Assembly: GCA_017984435.1 (NCBI GenBank)
Contig: JAGNZK010000021.1
Span: forward strand, 1 to 47,181
DNA length: 47,181 bases
Reading direction: 5' to 3'
Source: Nitrosomonas sp.
GTDB lineage: Bacteria > Pseudomonadota > Gammaproteobacteria > Burkholderiales > Nitrosomonadaceae
A program made the translations under genes and the position numbers. Positions 20,416 through 29,671 of this stretch are shown here, in pieces. Under the pieces are notes generated by a model. The model saw only the letters and a program-made list of their open reading frames with translations. It was not told the DNA's origin and did no database searches. Positions within the stretch are counted from its first letter, which is position 1, and each line of letters begins with the position of its first letter.

Positions 20416-21355
20416 TATTGCACAGCTATTTGAAGATAAGCGGGAAAAGCTTGAATTGGCCTGGATTGCCGGTCAGAGTGGCGGCGCAATAGAACTCAGC
20501 GATGCAGCGATTGCGCAATCTGACCAGGGTATGATCGGCCACTTGAATTTTATTCATCCAGACTGGATTCAGGTGCTGAGTAGCGATGAAATTCATTATT
20601 TAAACAAGCTGGAAGCTGCTTCACTGGAAAAGAAGCTACATCAGCTTACGCAAAGTAATCTGGCATGTATTATTGTTGCGGATGGCGCGGCAGTTCCTCA
20701 AACCATCTACAATATGGCCAGTACATCCAATATCCCTCTGTGGCGCTCACCCTATCCCAGTTTGGAAATTATTTGGTTGATACGCACTTACCTGGGAAGA
20801 GTGCTGGCACCTTCCTGTAGTTTGCATGGCGTGCTTCTGGATGTTTTGGGTATGGGCGTCATGATAACGGGTGAAAGTGGTGTAGGTAAAAGTGAGCTGG
20901 CCTTGGAATTAATCAGCCGAGGTCATGGTCTGGTTGCCGATGATGTCGTGGAGTTACGGCGTATTGCCCCTGAGACCTTAGAAGGCCGCTGCCCGCCGAT
21001 GTTAAGGGATTACTTGGAGGTACGAGGTTTAGGCATGCTGAATATCCGCACAATTTTTGGCGAAACAGCGGTGCGGCGTCATAAAAATATGAAATTGATT
21101 GTTCATTTACAAAACAGTGGAACAGATACTGTCTTGGAACGATTGCCTCTCAGTAACCTTAACGAGAATATTATGAATGTTGATATTCGTAAAGTTATTA
21201 TTCCTGTGGCTGCTGGTCGGAACCTAGCAGTTCTGGTGGAGGCGGCGGTACGCAACTATGTCTTGCAATTACGCGGTATTGATAGCATGAAGGATTTCAT
21301 TGAACGGCATGAACAGGCAATGGGTAGTGAATCTGTAAATAAGAATGAACACTAG
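20402..21355 (+). CDS. hprK: HPr kinase/phosphorylase
   Basis: Phosphorylates and dephosphorylates the seryl residue of HPr-type proteins. The 317-aa product has Walker A GESGVGKS at 157-164, the ADD segment at 179-181 and the HPrK signature EVRGLGMLNI at 206-215. ATG 20402, inside the ptsN 3' end, gives the standard N-terminus MSQISIAQLFEDK; the frame is open further upstream but those residues are the ptsN overlap. In many beta-proteobacteria rapZ follows hprK; here ubiX comes next after 76 bp. Confidence 0.95.
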   Translation: MSQISIAQLFEDKREKLELAWIAGQSGGAIELSDAAIAQSDQGMIGHLNFIHPDWIQVLSSDEIHYLNKLEAASLEKKLHQLTQSNLACIIVADGAAVPQTIYNMASTSNIPLWRSPYPSLEIIWLIRTYLGRVLAPSCSLHGVLLDVLGMGVMITGESGVGKSELALELISRGHGLVADDVVELRRIAPETLEGRCPPMLRDYLEVRGLGMLNIRTIFGETAVRRHKNMKLIVHLQNSGTDTVLERLPLSNLNENIMNVDIRKVIIPVAAGRNLAVLVEAAVRNYVLQLRGIDSMKDFIERHEQAMGSESVNKNEH

Positions 21356-21431
21356 AGCACGACGGGGCTATTGGTTAAATTTCCTGCTGCGACCCCCATG
21401 GAGAGCGCTCTCTCAGGTTAATTCCGATTAA

Positions 21432-22046
21432 ATGAAAAATCCTCAAACGATTACTTTAGCACTTACCGGGGCATCCGGGATGCCTTATGGTATTCGTTTA
21501 CTGGAAATGTTATTAGCTGAGGGTAAACAGGTTTACTTGCTTTATTCACAAGTTGCACAGATTGTTGCGCAGCAGGAAATGAATCTGGCTTTACCTTCTC
21601 GCGCCAAGGAAGCCGAAGTATTTTTTAATCAATTATATTGTTTGCCCGCAGGACAACTACGCGTATTTGGACGCGAAGAATGGTTTGCGCCGGTAGCTTC
21701 CGGTTCTAATCCTGCTGATGCCATGGTGATTTGTCCTTGTACGATGGGAACCTTAGCGGCGGTTGCTGCGGGCATGAGCCAGAATTTAATCGAACGCGCG
21801 GCGGATGTGGCATTAAAGGAAAACCGTCCGCTTATTATTGTGCCAAGAGAGGCACCGTTTTCTGTCATTCATCTTGAAAATATGCTCAAACTGGCGCGTG
21901 GTGGCGCAGTCATTCTTCCGGCGAATCCGGGTTTTTATCATCACCCACAGACGATACAAGATATGGTGGATTTTGTTGTTGCCCGTATTCTGGATCATCT
22001 GGGTATCCAACATGCATTGATGCCTCGTTGGGGAGCGGGAAGCTAG
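21432..22046 (+). CDS. ubiX: Flavin prenyltransferase UbiX
   Basis: Makes the prenylated FMN cofactor used by UbiD-type decarboxylases in ubiquinone synthesis. The 204-aa product has the N-terminal LALTGASGMPYGIRLLE FMN-binding segment, GSNPADAMVICPCTMGTLAAVAAG and RPLIIVPREAPFSVIHLENM, all standard for UbiX. A 12-bp palindrome GAGAGCGCTCTC (21401-21412) lies just upstream without a T-run. The gene is convergent with the cyclo-ligase gene, 21 bp between stops. Confidence 0.95.
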   Translation: MKNPQTITLALTGASGMPYGIRLLEMLLAEGKQVYLLYSQVAQIVAQQEMNLALPSRAKEAEVFFNQLYCLPAGQLRVFGREEWFAPVASGSNPADAMVICPCTMGTLAAVAAGMSQNLIERAADVALKENRPLIIVPREAPFSVIHLENMLKLARGGAVILPANPGFYHHPQTIQDMVDFVVARILDHLGIQHALMPRWGAGS

Positions 22047-22067
22047 TATTAACGCTCTTTCAAGTGT

Positions 22068-22673
22068 TTATTCACCAGCATTCTGAGACGGATTGAGTAC
22101 ATCATTTCCCATTCGAAAAATGCCCGCTTCTGTCACAATATAATGCATTGCAATATCATGTGGTTGTGGGTAAATATTTGCTAATCGCTGTATCTCAAAA
22201 GCTATTCCGATGGTTAATGGTTGTGGTTGATAAGTAGCCAAAGTACGATCAAAATACCCGCTGCCATAGCCCAAACGATAACCCTGTTGATCAAAACCGA
22301 CCATTGGAATAATCACCGCATCAACCCTGACAGTTTTTGCATCTACAGGAACAGGGATATCATAAGCGCCATTCTTCATCGGTGTATCAGGCAACCACTC
22401 ACGAAAACAAAGCGGTTCATTTTTACCAATGATTTCCGGTAATGCGATGGTTGCTCCCTGTTGCCTAAAGTACTGCGCAATTAGCCGTGGATCGTATTCG
22501 CCGCGGAATGGCCAATAAATTCCAATCGTCATTTTCTGAAGTAGAGGAAAACCTTGTTTGAGAAAATCAGAAATTGCCTGGCTCCATTGCTGATGAATCT
22601 CATCCGATATAGCCTCGCGCGCTGCAATCAATTGCTTGCGGTGATGTTTTCGCCATTCCGATAAATTTTTCAT
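22068..22673 (-). CDS. 5-formyltetrahydrofolate cyclo-ligase family protein
   Basis: Converts 5-formyl-THF to 5,10-methenyl-THF using ATP. The 201-aa product has a basic N-terminal segment (WRKHHRKQLIAAREAISDEI), the GEYDP stretch and the family signature GYRLGYGSGYFDRTLA. In many proteobacteria this gene is associated with ssrS (6S RNA) and zapA; neither is seen here. It lies 15 bp downstream of mutY on the same strand, so the two are probably cotranscribed. Confidence 0.92.
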   Translation of the reverse strand: MKNLSEWRKHHRKQLIAAREAISDEIHQQWSQAISDFLKQGFPLLQKMTIGIYWPFRGEYDPRLIAQYFRQQGATIALPEIIGKNEPLCFREWLPDTPMKNGAYDIPVPVDAKTVRVDAVIIPMVGFDQQGYRLGYGSGYFDRTLATYQPQPLTIGIAFEIQRLANIYPQPHDIAMHYIVTEAGIFRMGNDVLNPSQNAGE

Positions 22674-22688
22674 TGTTTTTATTTGAAT

Positions 22689-23759
22689 TTAGGTAGTAAG
22701 GGTACAGCTATCAGATAAAAAATTTTGTTTTAATAGTTTCCTGACAGGTGTCGGAATCGCTTGCTCAAGCGCGTCAGATGGTTTGATCCAGATAAATTTG
22801 TTTTGCTGTATGAGAGTGCTTGAAATCACCTGTAGTAGCCGTGGATAAATGCGTAACTTGAAATGTGTGAATTGATGATCGAGTACTGGTAATTCAATGG
22901 AGGATTGGACTTTAATGCCCCAATGGCGCTGGCAATAAAGAGCGGTATCTGTTCTGGTTTCAATTTCGGGCAAACACCATAATTCTCCCCAGATACCTGA
23001 GGCGGGTCTTTTTTCCAAAAGTAATTTTTGATGTTGTACGAGCAGTAAAAAAACAGTTTCTTTTTGCGGTAAAGGCTTGCGAGGTTTTTTGGTTGGTAAT
23101 TGATCCACACGATTTTCTTTGAAAGCAACACAACATTGTTGTAGCGGACAAATCTCACAAAGCGGGTTATGGCGCGTACAAACAGTAGCGCCCAAATCCA
23201 TCAATGCTTGCGTGTAAGTTTCAATTCGGCCTTCATGATAATTAACGGGTAATGATTCTGTAGCTTTTTCCCATAACAGATTTTGTATCTTACTTTCTCC
23301 GGGGTAACCTGTAATGCCAAAATAACGTGTGAAAATTCGCTTAACATTACCATCCAGTATAGCCTCGTGTTTGCCAAAAGCAAAAACCGCTATGGCAGCG
23401 GCTGTCGAACGCCCAATTCCCGGTAGTTGTTGAATCAAAGCCTGAGTGTCTGGAAATTTCCCTTGATAGTCCTGCACAAGGATGCGTGCAGCCCGGTGTA
23501 AGTTGCGGGCACGTGAATAATAACCGAGACCACTCCAGAGTGCCAATACAGCATCAAGCGAAGTCTGTGCCAGGCTATGAATTGTTGGGAATTCCCGCAT
23601 GAAGCGCAGATAATAAGGAATGACTGTATTGACTTGCGTCTGCTGCAACATGATTTCAGATAGCCAGATCGCATAGGGATCTCGATTCCTTTGCCAAGGG
23701 AGATGATGACGGCCATGTTGTTTATGCCAGTGGATAAGCTGAGTTGCGATAGATGACAT
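22689..23759 (-). CDS. mutY: Adenine DNA glycosylase MutY
   Basis: Removes adenine mispaired with 8-oxoguanine. The 356-aa product shows catalytic E35 in SEIMLQQTQV, the HhH motif LPGIGRSTAAAI (about 112-123), catalytic D136 in LDGNVKR, and the 4Fe-4S ligands C194-X6-C201-X2-C204-X5-C210. The C-terminal NUDIX-like domain that recognises 8-oxoG is present (about 230-350, RPASGIWGELWCLPEIE, LDHQFTHFKLRIYP). Normal length; upstream partner of the cyclo-ligase gene. Confidence 0.96.
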   Translation of the reverse strand: MSSIATQLIHWHKQHGRHHLPWQRNRDPYAIWLSEIMLQQTQVNTVIPYYLRFMREFPTIHSLAQTSLDAVLALWSGLGYYSRARNLHRAARILVQDYQGKFPDTQALIQQLPGIGRSTAAAIAVFAFGKHEAILDGNVKRIFTRYFGITGYPGESKIQNLLWEKATESLPVNYHEGRIETYTQALMDLGATVCTRHNPLCEICPLQQCCVAFKENRVDQLPTKKPRKPLPQKETVFLLLVQHQKLLLEKRPASGIWGELWCLPEIETRTDTALYCQRHWGIKVQSSIELPVLDHQFTHFKLRIYPRLLQVISSTLIQQNKFIWIKPSDALEQAIPTPVRKLLKQNFLSDSCTLTT

Positions 23760-23869
23760 CTTTGTGCAGGTGTAGAGCGGTTTTCGTCATTATTAGGGTT
23801 AGCGACTTGATCAAAATGAGTTCATTATGTTAGTCAGAGCGCGTGATGCGAACAGCTTTTTATAATATT

Positions 23870-24124
23870 TCACTGAAAAATAACCTCGCTAAATTTGGCG
23901 TTGGGTGTCAGTACCTGCATTTTGGCAAGCTGGATCAATTCAATTTGCTGTCTTGGATCACTATCAATAACCAAACATTCACGTTTTTCGGGAGAATTAA
24001 CGATATCAATGGCTTTGCCTTCGACGATCTGATTATTTTTTAAGATGAGTCTTAGTTGATAACCATACATACAAGCAACTTCGACAAAATCATGAAGCTC
24101 ACACGAGATTGCATCTTGAGTCAT
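23870..24124 (-). CDS. Rof-like Rho-binding antiterminator
   Basis: An 84-aa protein whose pattern follows E. coli Rof (YaeO), which binds Rho and blocks termination: ISCELHDFVEVACMYGYQLR lines up with the CDDYDNLELACQHHL region of Rof, followed by a long strand (LRLILKNNQIVEGKAIDIV), then CLVID and IELIQLAKMQVLT. It is predicted to fold as the Sm-like barrel of Rof and not as Hfq. A good Shine-Dalgarno (AAGGA) precedes the ATG. It is a single leftward gene between the mutY pair and the lipid-kinase gene. The family call rests on pattern recall. Confidence 0.75.
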   Translation of the reverse strand: MTQDAISCELHDFVEVACMYGYQLRLILKNNQIVEGKAIDIVNSPEKRECLVIDSDPRQQIELIQLAKMQVLTPNAKFSEVIFQ

Positions 24125-24371
24125 AGTGATAGATTCCTTTCATGGCATAAGGTAAGGCATTCTATATACGATACCAGAAGCTGAATAGCAAGACCGTATT
24201 TAAACTGAATTTTGCTGAACGGAAAAACAATGAGATATGCCGATTCCCATGGAGTTCGATGATGGATTGACTTTGGTGAAGTAGCGAAAAGATTGTCTTT
24301 ATCGAAATAGATATTAAAAAACTGGATTATGCTAATAAGCGCGATGAACTTGCGACGATGGGCAATTGTCG

Positions 24372-25427
24372 TCAGCCACTGACTGAATTAGCAGCATGGA
24401 TTTCCGATCCATTATTTGCAGCCTGTAGCGCGTTATTGTTCAGGTAAGGTGGAATCAATACCCGGATTGGTCTTGGGCTAATGCTAAACTCAACGGTGCT
24501 TTCAGCCTCGATGTCGCGATTGCGAAAATAGTCGCCATCGACTTGCAATGGGTAAGATTGTTGATGCAAGGTACACGCAATATTTTTTCCTGAGAAGTAC
24601 CGCATAGGCAGATTTGCGGGTTTGCGTTGCAAAATTTTCATGGCTTTGACCAATTCATGCTGATGTCGTGCTCCCGGTAAAAAGCCAAGCACGAGCTCAT
24701 TTCTTGAGGGATTAGCGGCCGGGACAAGTTGTAAATTCCGCGCATAGGCTGAATTATTGGCCACAATGATATATCCGCATTCATGATCAATCACTTGCTC
24801 TCCATCCACGCTGACAGATACAGTCGGGTGATGTAATGAGCACAAAGCTCTCAGTCCATGCCAAACATAGATCGAATCATTGAGGGGGCCTTTTCTTTTG
24901 CCAATATTTTTCACGGTTAATGAATCCAGACCCATCGAAGCCATATGAAAAAAAGGCTTTTCCCCTTGAATCCCTTTCCCTTTGATCAACCCATAAAATT
25001 GTTGCAGACATGTTCCTGAGGCTATCGCTTGTAGTAAATCATCTGCATGGATACTCATTTCATAGGAGCGAGCAAATAACGATTCGTTGCCACCAGGGAC
25101 GGCATAAATGGGTGTATCTGTTTTATTGATAGTATCTAACAACTTTCTGATCGTTCCGTCGCCACCGACGACGACGACGAGATCACTCGCAGTGATGTCG
25201 TCTGAGATGCGCGTATAACTCTTCATCTTTTTCTCGGATGTGCGCACTACAACACTTTTTCCATGAAAAGTCAGTTCCATTTCCAGTTTGCAGGCGAGTG
25301 CTTCGGTGTTGCCTGCGCTGGATATCGGATTGTAAATAATTAGGATTTTTTGCGGTGACGGTATTTTAATGATCAACTGATCCGGTTGAAATATGCGTGT
25401 GTCGTTCATGGAGGGTGTTACTTCCAT
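24372..25427 (-). CDS. Diacylglycerol/sphingosine kinase-family lipid kinase
   Basis: A 351-aa soluble lipid kinase of the DAGK_cat (YegS/LCB5) fold. ATP-binding motifs: ILIIYNPISSAGN near residue 28-40 and VVVVGGDGTIRKLLDTI; the conserved PxGTxN motif appears as the variant PGGNESLFARSYEMS. A C-terminal beta-rich domain follows (GLDSLTVKNIGKRKGPLND, LQVDGDY). ATG 25427 is followed by another ATG seven codons later; neither has a strong ribosome binding site. It is the last gene of a leftward trio with a glycosyltransferase and an LpxH-like phosphatase, suggesting envelope lipid modification. The lipid substrate is unknown. Confidence 0.85.
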   Translation of the reverse strand: MEVTPSMNDTRIFQPDQLIIKIPSPQKILIIYNPISSAGNTEALACKLEMELTFHGKSVVVRTSEKKMKSYTRISDDITASDLVVVVGGDGTIRKLLDTINKTDTPIYAVPGGNESLFARSYEMSIHADDLLQAIASGTCLQQFYGLIKGKGIQGEKPFFHMASMGLDSLTVKNIGKRKGPLNDSIYVWHGLRALCSLHHPTVSVSVDGEQVIDHECGYIIVANNSAYARNLQLVPAANPSRNELVLGFLPGARHQHELVKAMKILQRKPANLPMRYFSGKNIACTLHQQSYPLQVDGDYFRNRDIEAESTVEFSISPRPIRVLIPPYLNNNALQAANNGSEIHAANSVSG

Positions 25428-25483
25428 ACTGATGATGAATTAACGAAATAATATGTATTAGGATTTGATTAATGGTGGTTTTA

Positions 25484-26518
25484 TTAAATTGGCGCTATCT
25501 TTACTTCCGACCAGATTTGATCGCACCACGATTGAGTAATCGGCGGCATGCCGTCTTCAATCCATTGCACCAGATGTTTGGCGGTATTGGGATAGATGAC
25601 GCGCATGGCTTTGGTTTCATATAGCCACTGTTCAATCATCGCTGAATCTATTTTGTGCATCATCTGCCCGTAGCCCAATGTTTGCAGCGCCACCGCATTA
25701 GAGACTTGTTCCATCTGCGCATGAACCGGTTTCACCAGGATTTTCTTGCCTAACTGTAATGATTCGCTGGCCAGTTCAAAGCCAGCATTGCAAATAATGC
25801 CTGCGCAATCCGACAAATCTCTCTGGAAACCTTGCAGGGATAACGGTTTGCAATGAATATGCGGATGTGTGGAAGGAACAACCTCGGGAGCATAGTTAAA
25901 AAACTCAAAGTCCTTAAATGGCGCTAAAAACGCGATGACACGATGCTGATCCTCGAATGGCAGATAGACGACAATCTTATTTTTGTTGGTTTGTTGCGGA
26001 ACGATGGGTGTTTCAATCACCGGTGGCAAAATGGGTTGATCAAAATGATGCCAGTGCAAACCAATGCCGATATCAACTGGCGCAAAGTTTTTCATGACGG
26101 TTTCAGAAATCCGATCATTGCCGGCGCGCGGTATTTTGTGTTGAAAGGCATACTGATGGCTGATACCGATGGTTTTTTTGTTTTGCTGGCGCGCGGCCCA
26201 CGCAGTTACCGGCTCAAAATCACAGATAACCAGATCATAGTCACTCAAATCCAATTGTTTGATGTCTCTCAGGAAATTGAGCGGTTTAGACTGCAATACT
26301 GTTTTTAAGTGATTAATTTTGCCGTTCTTCGTGCTGAAAGTCAGGCCTTCACGCCATTGATGGCCATTAAAAACCTGCATATCAAAGAATTTATCCTGTG
26401 GCCTGCCGGTAAACTGATAAGTCACTTCAATATTGGCAGCCTGTAATTCCTTTGCCATAATCCGTCCGCGCGTAATATGACCGTTCCCCGTTCCTTGAAT
26501 ACCATAAAATATTTTCAT
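25484..26518 (-). CDS. MJ1255/VC2487-type glycosyltransferase
   Basis: A 344-aa GT-B fold glycosyltransferase. The N-terminus MKIFYGIQGTGNGHITRGR is the hallmark of the MJ1255/VC2487 group, related to GT28 (MurG-like) enzymes. The C-terminal half has the nucleotide-sugar site pattern GIICNAGFELASESLQLGK followed by KPVHAQMEQVSNA, equivalent to GT28 sugar-donor contacts. It lies 56 bp upstream of the lipid kinase gene and 128 bp downstream of the phosphatase. The acceptor could be a diacylglycerol-type lipid made or used by the neighbouring kinase; that is inference. Confidence 0.85.
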   Translation of the reverse strand: MKIFYGIQGTGNGHITRGRIMAKELQAANIEVTYQFTGRPQDKFFDMQVFNGHQWREGLTFSTKNGKINHLKTVLQSKPLNFLRDIKQLDLSDYDLVICDFEPVTAWAARQQNKKTIGISHQYAFQHKIPRAGNDRISETVMKNFAPVDIGIGLHWHHFDQPILPPVIETPIVPQQTNKNKIVVYLPFEDQHRVIAFLAPFKDFEFFNYAPEVVPSTHPHIHCKPLSLQGFQRDLSDCAGIICNAGFELASESLQLGKKILVKPVHAQMEQVSNAVALQTLGYGQMMHKIDSAMIEQWLYETKAMRVIYPNTAKHLVQWIEDGMPPITQSWCDQIWSEVKIAPI

Positions 26519-26646
26519 TGCAATACGATTCCTTAGTTAACGAATACCCAGCAAACTAGAAAATTCTAATAAACGACTATGACAGTCGAATGATGCTAAG
26601 AAGCGCTTAATGACAATGGGTGATTTAAGTCCGCAATGTGCATTAC

Positions 26647-27456
26647 TCAAGCCGCTTTTTTGCTAGCAAGCAATTCATCCTGCAAGTGGTTTTTGTCTTG
26701 TTCAAACCGTTCAGCCCAGAAAACCAATTCCAGTGAGCCATCGGTATGTTCAAGCAAAGTAGAGCAGCTCTCTACCCAATCACCATCATTACAGTACAGT
26801 ATTGCATTGATTTCTCTCAGTTCAGCATGATGAATATGTCCGCAGACGACACCATCAACGCCGCGATCCTTTGCTAAATGGGCGAGTGCATCTTCAAAAC
26901 TGCTGATATAACTGACTGCATTTTTTACCTTCAATTTTAAATATGCGGCCAATGACCAATACGAGAAACCGAATATTTTGCGCAAGCCGTTGATATAATG
27001 ATTCAGATCCAAAAGTGTGTCGTAAGCGGCATTTCCCAGTTTTGCGAGCCATCGGCTATTTTTGACGATGACATCAAACTCATCACCATGTAATACCAGT
27101 AGTTTCTTACCTTCTGCGGTGGTATGCACATAATCCTGATGGATCTCAACATTGCCGAATACATGGCCAATACAATCCCGCATGGCTTCGTCATGATTTC
27201 CCGGTATGTAAATGACTTTGGTGCCATGCTTGGCTTTGCCCAGAATAGATCGGATTACATTGGTATGTTTCTGTGGCCAATATGGGTTCTTTTTGATACT
27301 CCAGAAATCGACAATGTCGCCAACCAGGAAAAGATAATCGGTCTCAACAGAATGCAAAAAATGCAGAAGTGCTTCTGCCTGGCAACCGCGAAATCCGAGA
27401 TGAACATCTGAGATCCAAACACTTCTTACTTTAATGGGAGTTTTATTCTTCACCAT
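26647..27456 (-). CDS. LpxH-like UDP-2,3-diacylglucosamine diphosphatase family metallophosphatase
   Basis: A 269-aa calcineurin-like phosphoesterase. Metal-binding motifs: SDVHLGFRG (block I), GDIVDFW (II), PGNHDEAMRD (III), HGDEFD (IV) and CGHIHHAEL (V). The set and spacing match the UDP-2,3-diacylglucosamine hydrolase family, but the protein is longer than typical LpxH (about 240 aa) and stands in a glycosyltransferase/lipid-kinase cluster, so it may be an LpxH-family paralogue acting on another phospholipid and not the essential lipid A enzyme. Probably first gene of the leftward trio. Confidence 0.85.
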   Translation of the reverse strand: MVKNKTPIKVRSVWISDVHLGFRGCQAEALLHFLHSVETDYLFLVGDIVDFWSIKKNPYWPQKHTNVIRSILGKAKHGTKVIYIPGNHDEAMRDCIGHVFGNVEIHQDYVHTTAEGKKLLVLHGDEFDVIVKNSRWLAKLGNAAYDTLLDLNHYINGLRKIFGFSYWSLAAYLKLKVKNAVSYISSFEDALAHLAKDRGVDGVVCGHIHHAELREINAILYCNDGDWVESCSTLLEHTDGSLELVFWAERFEQDKNHLQDELLASKKAA

Positions 27457-28028
27457 ACATACCTTTTAAAATGGTTAGTGATGGCATAACAGAATAAAGA
27501 GAATTTATTAAACTTCTTTGAAGTATTTGTTAAATATTGATGAAATCTTTATTAAAGAGGATCAAGGTGATATTTTTAATATTCCGGCATCCCTAAAGCA
27601 TTGTGCCAATGAATTCCATGAATCAGGTCAGGCGCAAGAAAGAATGATATGTGCTTGGACGATCAATGCGTATAGAGACAGAACATTAGAAAAAACGAGC
27701 GTATCGAAGTACTTGGAAATCAAGTAGAATGCCGTTTTGTCTAATCTCGAGTGAAAGAATCATCCTACGATTATGTTTTTCAAGATCATGAGCGTTAAAC
27801 TAAGAGTTGCGATTGTAAAAAACGATATAACAAAAAGAGATCTCGATGAAAATAACTTATTATAACTTACACCCAATTTCTCCAGAATTAAGAAATTTAT
27901 TTTCCACAAAGGGTGATAGGGTTTTGAAATCATTCTTTCACCATCCTAGTGCATTCTTCTAGATTCATGCAACGAAACTGAATCCTGCCTAGTATTTGAT
28001 AAGTAACAGATAATTAAAGAAGGCGTGT
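27457..28028. other. Intergenic region, possible small ORFs
   Basis: About 570 bp between divergent genes. A TTG-started frame (27518-27727, 69 codons) and an ATG frame at 27846-27962 (38 codons, preceded by AAGAGA) exist. Neither resembles a known family. The 38-codon frame has a plausible ribosome binding site, but no further support. Promoters for the leftward phosphatase and rightward SGNH gene should lie here. Confidence 0.35.
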
Positions 28029-28592
28029 ATGCATTACCAGAATCTGCTCTGCATAGGAGACAGCCAAACCTTTGGTGCTCGGACTTACGGTTGTTATCCT
28101 TTGTATCTTGCCCAAATATTAACCACACATACTCCCTATCAATGGCGTACTATCAATCGTAGCGTTAATGGCTATACGGCTCGTGAATTGTGGTTCTTGC
28201 TCAGCAATGAGATTGAAGTCATTAGTGATACTTATCAAGCATGTGTGCTCATCGGGACTAATGATGTGGGAAATGAAACGCCACTGGATCTTTTTGAAGA
28301 ATACTACCGGCAAATTATCCGAACATTATTAATCAAGAAATACAAGGCTGTTTTTTGCGGTGAAATTCCGCCTATTTATCCGGATGGTCATGTTTTCTTC
28401 TGCAAAGATACCATTGAGCGACGCAATCAATACAATACCGTAGTGAAGAAAATTTCGGCTGAAAATAAAAACACAATTTGGGTACCGATCAGTGGACTGG
28501 ATCGTGATTGTTATGTTGATTCCGTTCACTTCAATGAACAAGGAAATCGCCTTGTCGCCGAGTCATTTACCAAAGCTATCCTTGAGCGGTGA
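28029..28592 (+). CDS. SGNH/GDSL-type hydrolase
   Basis: A 187-aa cytoplasmic-looking esterase/acyl-hydrolase. SGNH blocks are visible: GDSQTFGA with nucleophile Ser12 (block I), a Gly/Asn region around NRSVNGYTA (block II), GTNDVG (block III) and DSVHFNEQG with the catalytic Asp-x-x-His (block V). Its stop overlaps the GTG start of the UDP-GlcNAc 2-epimerase gene (GTGA), so they are translationally coupled. The neighbourhood suggests it removes acyl or acetyl groups from a polysaccharide or its precursor. Confidence 0.9.
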   Translation: MHYQNLLCIGDSQTFGARTYGCYPLYLAQILTTHTPYQWRTINRSVNGYTARELWFLLSNEIEVISDTYQACVLIGTNDVGNETPLDLFEEYYRQIIRTLLIKKYKAVFCGEIPPIYPDGHVFFCKDTIERRNQYNTVVKKISAENKNTIWVPISGLDRDCYVDSVHFNEQGNRLVAESFTKAILER

Positions 28593-29647
28593 AAGTAGGG
28601 ATTGTCATCGGTACTCGACCCGAGGTCATGAAGAATTATGCGATCGTGCGAGCGCTGCGCGAGGCCAGCATAGATTTTGTCGTTTTGCATACCAATCAAC
28701 ATCAAGATCCATTGCTGCGCGAGGCGATATTCGCCAGGATGGGGTATGCACCGGATTTTATTTTTCCCCGGCCTTATAGTATTGGTGCGGCAATTGATTG
28801 GACGTGTGAGCTCATTCGTTTCTGCCAGATCGACCTGATCCTGGTTAACGGTGATACGGCTGCTTCTCTCGTCGGCGCAGTTGCCGCGGTGTACTCTGAT
28901 GTCGGATTGGCGCATATTGAAGCAGGATTGCGCGCCTTTGATAACTGCATGTACGAAGAACGTAACCGAATCATGGTCGATAGTGCCGCGCACTATCTCT
29001 TTACTTACACGCAGCATCAAACCGAGTATTTAAAGAAGATTCCGGATTTGCGAGGACGGATTTTTAATGTTGGTAACACCACTATTGATCTCATTCAGGA
29101 TTTCTCTGCCGAACTGGTGAAACCACGCCCGGATACCTACGCCTATATCACCCTGCATCGCAAAGAATTTACTGATAGCCGTGCAAGAATGATAGATGTT
29201 TTTACAACACTCAACACCTTGGCTAACGAATTTGACGCCATGATTTTTCCGATGCACCCACGGACACGGGCAGCTATGAAAGATTACAATCTCAATCCGG
29301 ATATTTTGTCACGAATAACTGTGACTGATCCGGTTGATCCATTCGTATCACTTTCCTATGAAAAATTTGCCGATTTGATTATTACCGATAGTGGTTGTAT
29401 TCAAGAGGAAGCGTATATTTTCGGTGTACCTTGTGTGACAGTGCGAGACAATACCGAGAGACCCGAAACAATCGCGGCTGGCGCTAACGTCCTAACGGGT
29501 TTCTCCCCGGCAATCATTCATGACAAGGTATGTTCGCAGAGACGTTGCCGTAATCAGCAATTTCCGTCAGTTTATGGTGAGCGGGGCGCTGGTCAGCGTA
29601 TTGTTCGAATGCTGCAGGAGCATTTCGAGAATTGGCATAATTACTAA
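28589..29647 (+). CDS. UDP-N-acetylglucosamine 2-epimerase (WecB/MnaA-like)
   Basis: Interconverts UDP-GlcNAc and UDP-ManNAc for surface-polysaccharide synthesis. The 352-aa product has GTRPEVMKNYAIVRAL at the N-terminus, the HTNQHQD segment, HIEAGLRAFDN and the C-terminal DSGCIQEEAYIFGVPCVTVRDNTERPET signature (split here: DSGCIQEEA and TERPE carry the catalytic and UDP-binding residues). GTG is the start, coupled to the SGNH gene by a 4-nt overlap. It is slightly shorter than standard WecB (about 375 aa). The gene is convergent with the heparinase-family gene, 24 bp apart. Confidence 0.92.
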   Translation: MKVGIVIGTRPEVMKNYAIVRALREASIDFVVLHTNQHQDPLLREAIFARMGYAPDFIFPRPYSIGAAIDWTCELIRFCQIDLILVNGDTAASLVGAVAAVYSDVGLAHIEAGLRAFDNCMYEERNRIMVDSAAHYLFTYTQHQTEYLKKIPDLRGRIFNVGNTTIDLIQDFSAELVKPRPDTYAYITLHRKEFTDSRARMIDVFTTLNTLANEFDAMIFPMHPRTRAAMKDYNLNPDILSRITVTDPVDPFVSLSYEKFADLIITDSGCIQEEAYIFGVPCVTVRDNTERPETIAAGANVLTGFSPAIIHDKVCSQRRCRNQQFPSVYGERGAGQRIVRMLQEHFENWHNY

Positions 29648-29671
29648 CCCCCCTCATAATCAACACCCGTA

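Noticed and set aside
21401-21412. Palindrome GAGAGCGCTCTC upstream of ubiX as a terminator
   Set aside because: No T-run and no loop; a 12-bp palindrome alone is weak evidence.
27518-27727. 69-codon ORF in the gap before the SGNH gene
   Set aside because: TTG start, no ribosome binding site and no family resemblance; kept only as a note in the intergenic entry.
28526-29020. 164-codon antisense ORF over the UDP-GlcNAc 2-epimerase gene
   Set aside because: Shadow of a confidently identified gene.
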